Positions 1-10,887 of a stretch of DNA of 64,000 bases are shown piece after piece. The DNA comes from Isoetes taiwanensis. Lineage: Eukaryota; Streptophyta; Lycopodiopsida; Isoetales; Isoetaceae. Under the pieces are notes generated by a model, which searched no databases, was not told the DNA's origin, and saw nothing but the letters and a program-made list of their open reading frames with translations. The DNA lies in NCBI GenBank assembly GCA_021234155.1, contig JAJEKV010000097.1:3596074-3660073 (forward strand), written 5' to 3'. A program made the translations under genes and the position numbers. The number at the start of each line of letters is the position of its first letter. The stretch's first letter is position 1.

Positions 1-548
1 GACCAGAATGTCGGGCTATATATTAGCAACATCTCGCTGAACTTTCTGTGCGTATTCATAGCATGTTATAACATATGTCTTCGTGGATCATCTGCTGGTC
101 TGGCTGGTATTTTCATTTGTTAAGCTTGTACATTATATTGTCTTCATTCCAAAGTTCTTTCATTTATCCAAGACTTCTGCACTTTGCCAGCTGAGCTTGG
201 TCCTTTCCGTGGTTATGCTCATGCAGGCCTTTTGCATCATTTGATGATATCCATGACAAAAGAATATGCATGTTGGAGCTCTGGCACTGCATCATTTCCT
301 GCAGAATGACAATGAGAAGAATGAGCTGCAAAACATGTCAAATCTTTTTTGCAAATGACGCAGCGGAGTTACAAAGTGTGTGAAGCATAGCCCAGGGTAG
401 AGATGGATGAATGCCTTTGACCGTTTCAATATGTTTTCAGATATGTTTCGACAGGTTTCAGATATGTTTGAATGCAAGACACTAAAAGACGCTTGACATT
501 GTTGCGCCAATGTCAACATTCACATTCCAATTTATGTTGAGCCAGTCA
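1..548. other. AT-rich DNA, no gene seen
   Basis: No open frame here has recognisable domains. The stretch ends in a short sequence about matching CATTCCAAYTTATGTTGA that recurs downstream and belongs to the repeat at 549-656. Confidence 0.5.
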
Positions 549-656
549 ACACACACATTCCAACTTATGTTGAACCTCTTAACTTTCGTAGTTGAAAAGG
601 CAGTCTCAATAGTTATTCGCTTAGCATCCTGCCAAAGGCGGAAATGCAGGTACATA
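549..656 (+). repeat. 108-bp dispersed repeat, copy 1
   Basis: This segment runs from ACACACATTCCAACTTATG to GCAGGTACATA. It recurs in the same orientation at 1372-1480 with scattered substitutions. A partial extra copy of its first 25 bases lies just upstream, near 515-540. I see no coding potential and cannot assign a repeat family. Confidence 0.75.
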
Positions 657-836
657 TGTCAAATGTAAATGTTAGGTGATATGACAATGGCATTGAAATG
701 TTCTTGCTATTCCGCATAGCTCAGGCCTTGGCTGAAACATTTTTGAGTCAGTTTACTCACTGGATTAGATCCTCATTTGTTGAGTTAGAAGGGGCTGCGC
801 GAACGCGAGCCCCCAGTATAACAAATTATGACATGC

Positions 837-886
837 ACTCTCCCCTTAAGGAGATGCTAGGACTCTCCCCTTAAGGAGATGCTAGG
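837..886 (+). repeat. Perfect 25-bp tandem duplication
   Basis: Two identical 25-bp units abut here. Each contains a CCTTAAGG palindrome inside TCCCCTTAAGGAGA. There is no sign of function. Confidence 0.9.
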
Positions 887-1371
887 ACAGACCATGCTCT
901 ACTGCAATGACCGAAGTGAGTGAGTAACATCTCTGTGCCTTATAACTGCCACATTTGATATTAGATGTATCGTAGGAGTACTCTTTATTTTATAGTATGG
1001 CATTTGATATTAGTTGTCTCGAGTTCAAAAATATATTTGTGAAACGTTTATTTTTTATAATGTGCCTAGTATAATGGGCTATTTGCCCTTTGATCCGAAA
1101 ACGAAAACAGGAAGCATGCTTAAACATGGAAACCAGGTGTTTTGATTTATGAAAACCCTTTCATGTACTCTCTCAGCTTCCAGGAAAAAATCACGGGGGA
1201 CTTGTGAAACCCTATAGATTTAGTAAATTCGATGTATAATTGCTTAAAGTTTTGCTCTATTTTCTATCAGACACCATAAATGAACATCATAGGTGAAAAA
1301 GCTACTGAACATTGTGGGTGAAAAGGCGCCAATTTTGCTACTAAACATCATACGTGACAAGGCGCCAATGT

Positions 1372-1480
1372 CAACACACACATTCCAACTTATGTTGAGC
1401 CTCTCAAGTTTCAGAGTTGAAAAGAGAGTCTCAAAGGTTATTCGCTTAGTATCCTCTCAAAGGAGGAAATGCAGTACATA
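1372..1480 (+). repeat. 108-bp dispersed repeat, copy 2
   Basis: Direct copy of 549-656. It is preceded at 1290-1370 by its own small degenerate tandem repeat around the motif AAGGCGCCAAT. Confidence 0.75.
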
Positions 1481-1682
1481 AATTTTAGAACTAACTTGGA
1501 ACCAAAAAGAAAGAATGGGCCGAGTCAAGGAAGCAAGGGCATCATGCTTTGTTGCTTACTTGGACCGAGGAGGGAAAGCAATCATAACTAGCAAAAAACG
1601 TCAATAGGAAAACAGGGTCTTGAGAGTAAGCCTGTAGAATGCTCATGGCTTAAATCAGGCTAAAGTAAATGCTACATCAATG

Positions 1683-1774
1683 CTTGGATTTTTTCATATG
1701 AATGCGATCATAAGGTTTTTGGAATTTGGATTTTGGGGAATTTTTGGATTTTTTCATATGAATGCGATCATAAA
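1683..1774 (+). repeat. Local tandem duplication, spacing about 62 bp
   Basis: The string TTTTTTCATATGAATGCGAT occurs twice, near 1688 and 1750, in otherwise AT-rich sequence. No function is suggested. Confidence 0.7.
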
Positions 1775-1794
1775 ACCATATTCCTTTTTTATGG

Positions 1795-2040
1795 TTAGGC
1801 ATCTATAAAGATAGTCAACCTAGCAAAAGGAAATTTATTTCTATTTGCAAGAGATCAAATTACAACCACATTGAACATCAGTCTCTATAGTGGTTTAAGA
1901 AATATTTCTCGATACAACACCTGGATTCATACTAACATGTAACCAACAGGGAGGCAAATGTCCTTACTAAAATACTTCCTTGCATTTGCCAACTAGGTTC
2001 AAACTTCCTAGGGATATCGGATTCTTTGTATGAGGAAGCT
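1795..2040 (+). pseudogene. Possible Ty1/copia polyprotein C-terminal relic
   Basis: In one forward frame the residues NVLTKILP (about 1957-1980) are followed some residues later by LGI-like sequence. This resembles the end of the Copia RNase H domain, which typically reads ADVLTKPLP then LGI. Upstream frames contain stops, and no protease, integrase or reverse transcriptase is visible. The match is short, so chance similarity is possible. If correct, it is a heavily decayed fragment reading to the right. Confidence 0.3.
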
Positions 2041-2060
2041 TCAAAGTACTAGGTTATTGT

Positions 2061-2468
2061 ATGAGCAATGCAAACCTCAATCTTTTTTCGTCCTTTTCTT
2101 CCTCCTTGTCTATATATCTAATTCGTACATGGCATCATATGCAGGATGACTATTTGGACATGACATCTTGGTACAACGATGCTTTTGATGAATTGGAGGT
2201 CCATTTTTGTAAGAAAATGACAAATGTTTGTGTACCATCACCTTCACAAAATGTCAACGTTTTAAACACCCTATTCAAACACCCTATTGTCTACAACTAT
2301 AACTTAAGCCACTTCACTCTCCGGCCATGGAGGGCAACCCTCCGTGCGCAGCACCTTGTTTATTTATCTCATGTTGCTCTCACAATTATTTGTTTTTCTG
2401 CGCTCACAAGAATCATAGTTGTAGCTTTCTCCCTTGGAAGGCCAATGCCAGCATCAATGACAACCTAA
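2061..2468 (+). CDS. Unidentified 135-codon ORF, probably fortuitous
   Basis: This open frame starts at an ATG and encodes a protein with an N-terminal Ser-rich stretch and a hydrophobic segment near residues 100-120. I recognise no domain. It sits immediately downstream of the possible Copia relic. No promoter, splice site or poly(A) signal was identified, so it may simply be an open frame by chance. Confidence 0.15.
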   Translation: MSNANLNLFSSFSSSLSIYLIRTWHHMQDDYLDMTSWYNDAFDELEVHFCKKMTNVCVPSPSQNVNVLNTLFKHPIVYNYNLSHFTLRPWRATLRAQHLVYLSHVALTIICFSALTRIIVVAFSLGRPMPASMTT

Positions 2469-3207
2469 GCTCTAAATCGCTCATCATCCGACAAGTAATA
2501 TGAATTGTTAGTATTTGTACTAGCTAATCTTCTGCTTGACTTTTCTCTTATGGCTTTATTTTCCTTCAGCAGAAGTTATGGTGCAAACTAGACCTCTTGC
2601 TTTGCTTTGAAGCAGCTATCAGTGTTGTTAAAGAACTTGTATTCTATGCAATAAATATGTCTTAGCATATGCATACGTATTTAATAGGCATGCTACGCTT
2701 TTTAATGGCCAATTTTTTTAAAACTTCAAATGTTTTTTCATTCTTAATTTTTCGTTCATAGGGCCTGTAAAGAAAATAGTTTTTCTTCTTAGGGTTTAGG
2801 TATGCCACAGAAGAAATAGTGGCTAGGGTTTAGGTATGCCCTGTGAACCGTCTGGTCGATTCTTGCTTCTAATCTATTCTAACCTGCATTTTTTCTTAGG
2901 TGTAAGGTTTTTCGGCCCTGGCTAGATTGATTTCGACCTCAATCAAGTGAGTGGCAGTTTTCTAGTTCAATGTTCTATCACTTTGACCTCTCAGAGAGCA
3001 AATGGGCAAAGATTTTTGTTGGGCAAATGCTCTGTCGTTCCATTGAAGTTAGATATTAGCATTAGTAGGTCTGAAGACCAAATGCCGAAATCAGAGCAGG
3101 TAACTTCTGGAATTTCTTTCTCATATTGTTGGAGTTTTCTTATCCACAATTTTCTGCTACAACAGCTAGTGTATGGAGCTTGTAGAGCATTAGATCGATC
3201 TTTTTAG

Positions 3208-3869
3208 GCTGTGAACTGAGAACTGAAAGGCAAACTCTTTTTGTGCTTACAAAAATCAGGTATCCAAATCAATCATTTCATCTAGACCACTCCAGAAGAA
3301 TGTGTATGCTTGCTTATTCATATTACAAATTTCCCAGTGCGCATTGCGTGAAGACGATTGATGGTTAAGGGACTGTCTTGAGGATTCCACTCTACTATAC
3401 TCCAGTGTAAGTAGCTAGTCCCAGAGCACTCAGCTTTTCTTAAATCATTTCATATTATGAATGTTTCTGGTCTAGCATTTATATATATAAATCATTATCA
3501 TACTTTTGTAAATTATGTCTAGTAGTTGCTTTAAAATTGATTATCTTGGATTGGGACTGAACAACGAGGAAATCAAATGACGTCCCATTGCTTCGGACTA
3601 CTACTTGTAACACAGAATAGAAGTAGATTGGAATTTGCATGTAGGTCAAGTTAAACAGCTCAGACCAATCTACTCTTTTGGGAAAAAGTCTCCTTTTTTA
3701 ATGCTCTATCTTATTCGGAATAGATCGATTTATATATTATCTCTGTTCCCAATTTTTCTAGGTGCTTGCTTATGGATTGATCTATGCGTTGTTGCATTGT
3801 GCGGTTAGTAGTAGGTCTTTTGGCCCATAATAAGTTAGCTAGAGGTTTGGACTGCGTTAAGGGGTTTCT
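3208..3869. other. Non-coding AT-rich stretch
   Basis: No recognisable coding sequence. It borders the abrupt 3' truncation point of the L1 LINE that begins at 3870, and no poly(A) tail appears at that junction. Confidence 0.5.
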
Positions 3870-6069
3870 TTATGTGTTGTTCTGATCTCTGGCCACAACT
3901 TTAGATTTAATAGGATTGATTTTACAGCCTGAGGCAACTCCAAACTCCTCTAGAATATTTTGAGTGCTGGTAAGGGACCTGTTATCCATCGACACTAAGA
4001 GAAACGTGTCATCTGCAAAATGTCCATTCAAGATTTGATCCATTTCTCCATTATTTGGGAGGGTGATACCTTGGATCATGTTAGTCCTTTTTGCCTCTTC
4101 CAATTTACCATGAAGGGCTTCCATTATAATGAGAAATAGGAATGGAGTCAGTGGACACCCTTGCTTCACTCCTCTTTGCAAGGGGAAGAAAGGGCCACAT
4201 TCTCCATTAATTGAAACAGAGGATCTAGAATTTGAGAGAATTGCTTTAAAGAGAAGGATTACCTCATCTGAAAATCCCAAGGCACTGCATCATTTGAAAA
4301 GAAAATCCCAACTTACAGTGTCGAAGGCTTTGGTGATGTCAAGCTTAATAAGGGCAATATCTTGATTAGAGTCTTTGGCTCAGTTCAGCCCCAACATTGC
4401 AGTAACCATATTATCTAAGATAAACCTGTCCTTTAAATAGGCTGCCTGGGATGTACTAATGATCCTTTCTAGCACACTCTTAAGCCTTCTTGCAATGGTA
4501 CCTGAAATAATCTTATAAATGACATTGGTTAGCGAAATTGGCCTGTAGTCCGAAAGAGTAACAGGCATATCAGTTTTGGGAATGAGTGTGATAAAGCTTG
4601 TGTTGATCCTCGCATCCAAACATTTTATAGCCCTGAATTCAGCCAGTTTAGTGAAACTATCCCCTAGAATGGGCCAAACCTTGATAAAAAATTCCATTGG
4701 GAGCCCATCAGGGCCCGGACTTTTTCCTTTCTCCATATCTTTTGCAATCTGAAAGAGTTCCTCATTGGAAAAGGGCTTCTCGATACTTAAATTTCCTTCG
4801 ACACTTGCTTGGAGGTTGATGAACCCGTTCATGATAGCCAGGGGACAGTCCTGATTGGTGCCCATAATACTTCTGAAATGGTTAGCAGCAGCTAATTTGA
4901 TCTGATCTTCATTTGAGATATCTTCATCCCCAACTCTTATCTCAAAGATATGATTCCTCTTAATTCTGCCTTTCGCTTTGACAAAGAAGAATTTGGAGCT
5001 GCTCCTCTCATCATCCTTAATTTCTCTTATCTTAGCCTTGAGCTTCCATCCTTCAGCTATCCTAATTTCCTCTTTCTCAATTTCTGCTTTAATATTATCC
5101 TTTTCCTCCTCAGGAGCATTAGGAAGTCTATCCCTCAAGTTCTGAAGGGAGGAGAGCTTACTGAGATGAACCTTTTTCCCCCATTCTTTGAGCCATTTCT
5201 TGATAGCTTTAGCAACTTGAATCCACCAGAACATCCAATCTGATTGTCCATTTGGCTTGGGAAACTTAACTAGAACCTCCTGTAATCCATCCATAAAATC
5301 TTCATGGTCGAGGAGGTTGGTATGATTGTTCTTGGTATGATTGTTAGCCATAATTCTCAACTGTTGTGGATAATGATCCGAGAGAGTGTACCCCTCCAAG
5401 TTACTAACCCTGCTGCTGTAATTCCAAAGATTTTCAGAAAGATAATACCTGTCATGAAGACACATGGTGGGGTCTACTGTTTTATCTGTCCAACTGTAAG
5501 AATTTGGCTTGGTTCTGGCTAAAGTTAAGTTGTGGCCCCTAGTGAGCTCCAACCAGGCGTCCTTTTCATTCTTGCCAAGAGGTCTGAAATTCTTGTTTTT
5601 CATGAAGCTGTTAGTTACCATGTTGATATCTTCACCCATAATGCATTCATCAAACTCCAGATTATCAAGACTACTTTTCACCTTCATCCAAATTTTCACT
5701 CTCTCAACATGATTATTAAAAGCATAAATATTTACCAGAGCGAGCTTGATCCTAAAGATAGTGCAAAGAAGAATCTGCCACCTGCCATCCCTACTATTAA
5801 TCATATAGATATCAAAAATATTTAATTTATTTCTCCATGCTATCGCTATACCTGCAGAGGAGTCATTAGCAGAAATAGACCAAATGCAATAATTAGGAGG
5901 AAGAGTTCTACTTATAATATTCTCATGATCAGAATCATGCAGCTTATGCTCCTGTAAAAAACAAAATGTCAGGGTTGAGGGAGGAAAGACAGACCTTTAG
6001 TCTATCCCTTTTAATAATACTATTAATCCCCTGAAGATTCCAGGTAACACAGCTAATTTCTCTATCCAT
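3870..6069 (-). pseudogene. LINE ORF2: endonuclease plus reverse transcriptase (broken)
   Basis: ORF2 supplies target-DNA nicking and reverse transcription for the element. The frame starts at ATG 6069-6067. Endonuclease landmarks are the N-terminal TWNLQGINS, then GEDINM (usually GGDFN in the family), a DRYYLSE stretch and SDHYP. Reverse transcriptase landmarks are SDYRPISLTN, GPDGLPMEFF, KLDITKAFDTVSW, GVKQGCPLTPFLF and the catalytic FADD. Lesions are few. A six-T run (5956-5961 on the plus strand) shifts frame early in the endonuclease. Two in-frame TGA codons flank KLDITKAFD, near 4380 and 4292. Otherwise one frame runs through about 730 codons to the truncation at 3870. The GEDIN and CLHDR variations may also weaken catalysis. 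Identification is secure from motif order. Confidence 0.88.
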
Positions 6070-8557
6070 TAATATTTATACTTCCCTAGGGCCATCCTCG
6101 CTTGGATGGTTTGCTTCCTTGGGCTTGATCTGCTTGGACCAAAATAAAGTTTCTTCCTACCTCTGCCCTTTTTTCTGTCTACCATATTCCAGCCACTATC
6201 CTCCAGGTCGAGAAGGTCTTCAATTCTGTCAATTCTCTACTGGGTGTCTGCATCATCCCCCTGCTGTGTGGAGTCTGGACCCTTAGGTATGGTGAATATA
6301 AAGTCACCAGTATCAATCCTAACGGAAAGATTGAGATTTTTTATAAGGACGACCATGTCATCCTGTATCTCCACCTTTGAGGGATTATCATAAATCTTTC
6401 TGATCTTCTGTATCCTCCTTGTTAGTGGTTTTAGGAATCCATACCTGTTTCTGATGCTTTTGGTTTGAGGCAAACAAAGGATCAGGGATTGGCCATTTGG
6501 AGTAGCTGATACTGAGATCCAAGAATTCATCGGCCTTGACCCTGATTTTTATCATTTTCTTCCAGTCGGATTTAATCCTTTTAGAAATGCAGACCGAGGG
6601 GAAGTTTGTTTGGGGAATATTAATTTCGATGACCTCCCCAGGGATTCAGAGAGGGCAATTAAATGGGATCGCGTCCAGAATGTCGGAGGGAGATTAGGGG
6701 AAGACAGCCACGTAGTAGTTTGAACTTCGTCCACCGTACCCGGGATGAAATTAGGAGACCACTTCATAATATCGAAAGGATCATTACTGATGAAATCCAA
6801 TTTCCTTCTTAGAATTTGTTTGACACAGACTTCGTCTCTACAAACAATCTGAAAGGTCTTCTTATCCAGCTTAAGAATAGAAAGAATGGGGATATGCTGG
6901 AATTTGGTAATCCAATTTTTAACTTCCCCCTGATTTGGGCAGTTACGAGGGAAATGTATAAGAATAGCATTCCTGGAAAACATGTCAGTAGCAGAAGAAT
7001 CCAACACTCCAAATAAATCTATAAAATCTCCACTGACTATATTCTGATTTCCTGGGTTAGTCGGTTGGGAAGCAGAGGGTTTATCATTCATGAGAACATT
7101 CTTATAAGAGGGTGGAGAAAATAGACCTTTTGTCTTGTCATTCTTGCCGATAACTGGGATGGAGTTGCTAATTTTGTTCTCTCCGATCTTGGTTTTCGAG
7201 ACATTCAGCGCAGAGAGCTTGACCCCCTCACAGTTTCCTCAATCGCAAGAAATTATCTCCTCCGGATTGAAAAATCCATTGGAGTCTTTGATTTTGCAAG
7301 CTTTTGCCGATTTTTTGCCCTTCAGCTGATAAACCTCAAGGGATGTTGAAATCCCTTCCAGAGGTTCATTCAGAGCAAGACCTTGCCGGAAGATTTTTCT
7401 ATGCCTCTCGATGACGTGGTCCTCGGCCTCTTCCCACCTTCTTATAAGCCTAATTCTTGCATTGGAATTTTCTCTTATCACATCCCATTGAATGATCAGG
7501 TTTTTAACCTTTGCTAACAGCTCGTCCATGAAAGCCCTGAATATGTTATTTTTGAGACTGCAGCAATCCGTTTCTGTGTGTCCCTGTTTAACTGTTATAA
7601 GCTTGTAGAGGGTGTTGTCCCCAATCCCTGTCATTGGCTCTTCCGTCCAGGTAGTCTTTGTCAATGGTCTCCATCTTTTCCCTGCATGCCAGAATCCCGA
7701 CCTCCTGATGCACTCCCATGCAGGAGGCTGCTGCCTTCTGCTGATCTCTTATAATCTTTAACCCAGTGTAAAGCTCCTTCAGAGTCCCCCAGGCTTTATC
7801 TTTCTTGTTTTCCAACCAGAAGATCTGATTCCATTCGTCATCTTCCTTGCTATTGTGCATAGCAGAGGTGCTCGCCTTAGTTTTCATTCTTTTGCCTGAG
7901 AATTGCCGAAACAGAGTAGAGTCTGCAAAGCCGGAGGAAGCAGAAAGAGCACCCGTTATGGGACGACAGATCTTTCCCCTTCACTTTTCCCTCCAGAAAG
8001 GGATATAACCGCCAATGATAATTTCTTCCTTCCCCCAAGAAGAAGCCTGACCCAAGAAATGACAGGCCGTACCCAAAAAATCTTAGAGAATGCAGATCCT
8101 AGAAATTCAACCCTGACCCTACCTGATAAGCCCCTTAGATCTGGCTCGGGGCCCAAAAAGCAAACTAATTGGAGACCAGAAACCTCCAAACCACCACATC
8201 AAGGTCCCTTATGTGTTGGGATGGCTGGAGGTCGAAGAATGTCGCCCAATGAAAGATTGGTTCTATCCCAAATTCCAAAGGAGCACTCATAGTAAATAAA
8301 TTTCGTTCAAATCTGTTTCCCAGGGCCAGGTAGGGCTGAGAATTATGGGCTGCAACCCTTAATGAACCTGATCTATCAAAGCAAAGAATACACAAGAAGA
8401 ACGAACTAAGCCCGAACCTACAGAAGCCTATTCTAGATTGAGATTCAACTGCAGTGGTAATTAAATTTTCTATAACCACCAAAGAATCCTGAAATTCCAG
8501 GGGGATGTTAGTGATTCCCAACCCCTGGAGAACAGCTTCAAGCAAAGCCTCATCCAT
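6069..8557 (-). pseudogene. LINE ORF1: DUF4283-like nucleic-acid-binding protein (broken)
   Basis: ORF1 of plant L1 elements encodes an RNA-binding protein of the retrotransposition particle. A plausible start is the ATG at 8557, giving MDEALLEAVLQGLG. The middle, near 7660-7240, is charged and helix-prone. The DUF4283-like part (7010-6550) contains FWTRSHLIALSESLG, matching the family pattern of a Pro/Trp-rich stretch before a Leu-rich helix. A frameshift sits in a G run at 6635-6638, after which the frame reads EVIEINIPQTNFPSVC. Other lesions are an in-frame TGA at 7239, a frame change near 7600-7660 and a TAG at 6239. The natural end appears to be TAA 6071-6069, whose last base is the first base of the ORF2 ATG. 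The region 7900-8160 is poorly resolved. Confidence 0.72.
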
Positions 8558-8609
8558 CGGGGTTGGGGAATTCTCCCCGGAGCCAGGCGCTGAGGCGCTC
8601 AACGTTCAT

Positions 8610-10571
8610 TTTTCTCCCATTCTAAAAATGGAAATTTTCAAGATGGAACATGTGCATAAATATGTTTTTTAGAGCAATTCCATATTAGCTTGCATTTGTA
8701 AATTGAAAACTTACAAATATGATGAAAGCCTTAGAATATTTGTATATTTGAAATTAACGACATATTATACAACCAATCTCATGTTGAAAATAAATCACGC
8801 ATACTGATATGTATAACGTGTGTTTCCTCATTCAATACACATATTACAACATTTCGGTATCCATTATACAACTAATCTCATGTTAAAAATACATCACACA
8901 TACTGATATGTCTCCCAAAACGAAAATAACAACGCGTGTTTCTGAAAATAACAATGTGTGTGTTACAACGCGTGTTTCCGAAAATAACGTGGTGAAACAC
9001 ACATACTGATATGTCTCTCAAAGCAAAAATCACATTCATTATTTTAACACAATGCACCATTCACAATTTCTCCAGCGTTAACCCAGCAAAGTAATTCGCA
9101 CACTAAATACAAAAACAATAAAGTAGCAAAAACCAACAAGAGAGCACATCAGTTATTTTAACACGATACATCAAAAGATATTTTAACTTGCTTATTAGCA
9201 AAAGGTGAATTTAATAATGGCATTAAAATGCTCTCTTTTAAGAAAACCCCAGTCCATTCTATCTTAGAATGGTTGCTTAAGGGTTGCATACAAAATATTA
9301 GATGTCTAAATATTGTAACATGTTTAGTTGGATAGAATATTCATGTATTGTAGATGTCAAAACATACATAATTCATCGTATATGTACACTTTTTTCATTG
9401 TGGCCAAAACATTTACAGATTCCAAACTCCGAACTTATGCCTTGTGCCCACCAACTAGTCTGTCCCTAAGATTGTAGTTCGTCCAAAGATGTAGAGCTAC
9501 AAAAAAGGGTCAAATAGTGAACGCAAAAGAAAGGAAGAAAAGAAATAACGAACGCAAAAAAGGAAGAAAATGAACGGCTAGGGCATTTTTGAAATTTCAA
9601 ACTTTATACTTGAATAGAAGAATGATTGCAGAACTCTAAATTGTAAATAATCTATATGGAATAAGTACACTTTGAGAAAGAAAATTGTAAACAATCTATA
9701 TAATCTGTATCGAATAAGAACACTTAGAAAGTAAAATCCATCTGCAAATAAGTGGAATAAGAACACTTGAGAAAGGATTAAAGAGCAAACGATATGTTGA
9801 GAAAGGAGTAACATACAACTTAGTAATAGTAAGTTTTCGCAAATTCACGAAATAAATGAAATACCTCCTCATCCTTCTTTTTCCTAGACTGTTTGAAAAA
9901 AACATGTATTATCTATAGTATTTTCCACGTGTTAAACAAAATAGACAGCATAGCATCTTCAACGTGTCATAAAACATGATAGAGAATGTGATAAGACGAT
10001 AAGATGAATGCAGACAATCGGGGTTTGTTGTACAAGATCTTCCTTGAATAATTTCTGTTCAAGAGAATAAGGGAGGCAAACTCGTGCATTTATTCTTGCC
10101 AATATTTTTCTCACTTTTTGGTCTTCAGGTCAGTTCGAGACATACTTCAGGATTCCAAGTTTTGTTTTGTTTGAGAGCCATATTTGATAGGAATTCTAAA
10201 GACAGGAAACCCGTAGCCAGCAAAACCAACAAAAACACCATATACGATAGGGAGTCCTGTGTTGTGGGCCTGTTGTTTCCACACAGAAGAAGAAGCTTTC
10301 TTTTTACAAAGCAAGATATGAGTTCTTGAATAGTAGACCTAATGTATGAGCAAACATTAGATCCGTGGAAGGAACTCTACGGTTGTCTGGCCGTTGCCTA
10401 TACTAAAAGAAAGCACAGGCGTTTAATTTTGGCAGCCAAATCATAGAAGCTCAATCAACAGAAAACAAGAAGGAGCTTATGAATCTTTGACGCCATATCT
10501 AAGCAAACAAAAAACAGTATCTAAGCAAACAAAAAACAGAAGCAAATGCATAAGAAAATGTGAACCGTATG
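8610..10571. other. AT-rich intergenic DNA with short local repeats
   Basis: Around 8757-9010 a segment containing CATACTGATATGT recurs three times with intervening AACGCGTGTTT strings. Around 9640-9790 the pattern GAATAAG-ACACTT-GAGAAAG recurs three times. No protein family is recognisable in any frame, and no element termini were found. Confidence 0.55.
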
Positions 10572-10887
10572 GTCTGTCCAAAAAGGTTAAGGCAGCGACG
10601 CCACTCCCCAAGGCGATGGAATATACGATTCGAGCTCCGGTAGCACAAAACTCCAAAAAGCTTGAGGCATTCGGGGCAAAAATTCTATCTACGATGCTGA
10701 AGTTGGAATTTACGACATAGATTAGTCGCTCCTATCGGTCAGGCATCGCTAAAACATGAATAACTGCAGAATACTTACTGGACTTAGAGGAGCTCGGTCT
10801 GCGCCATGGATGGAGCTTCCTTTTTATTGTGCCCTTTTTTTTTAGGGTTCCGGCCTGAAATTTTTAACCTAACCCTAACCCAACGAC
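10572..10887 (+). repeat. Duplicated segment, copy A left part
   Basis: Begins GTCTGTCCAAAAAGGTTAAG and is nearly identical to 15120-15436. In copy A it is separated from its right part (12024-12854) by about 1.1 kb of inserted inverted-repeat DNA. In copy B the two parts are contiguous. Confidence 0.9.

Larger units (their letters stand above)
3870..8609 (-). mobile_element. L1-type LINE (non-LTR retrotransposon), 3'-truncated
   Basis: This minus-strand element contains an ORF1 with a DUF4283-like region followed by an ORF2 with an APE-type endonuclease and a reverse transcriptase. The order is that of plant L1 elements. It stops shortly after the FADD motif of the reverse transcriptase. 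The zf-RVT/RNase H part, the 3' UTR and the poly(A) tail are all missing. LINE copies are usually truncated at the 5' end, so loss of the 3' end suggests a later deletion or rearrangement. Only a handful of lesions separate it from two long open frames, so the insertion is relatively young compared with the other LINE fragments here. Confidence 0.88.

Noticed and set aside
7903-8292. 129-codon plus-strand frame
   Set aside because: It lies antisense to the LINE ORF1 region and has no domain of its own. It is a shadow frame.
8165-8602. Whole 145-codon minus frame as one ORF1 exon starting at 8602
   Set aside because: The apparent start at 8602 is TTG. The first ATG in frame is at 8557. After about residue 60 the sequence stops resembling ORF1, so it was included only as part of the broken ORF1.
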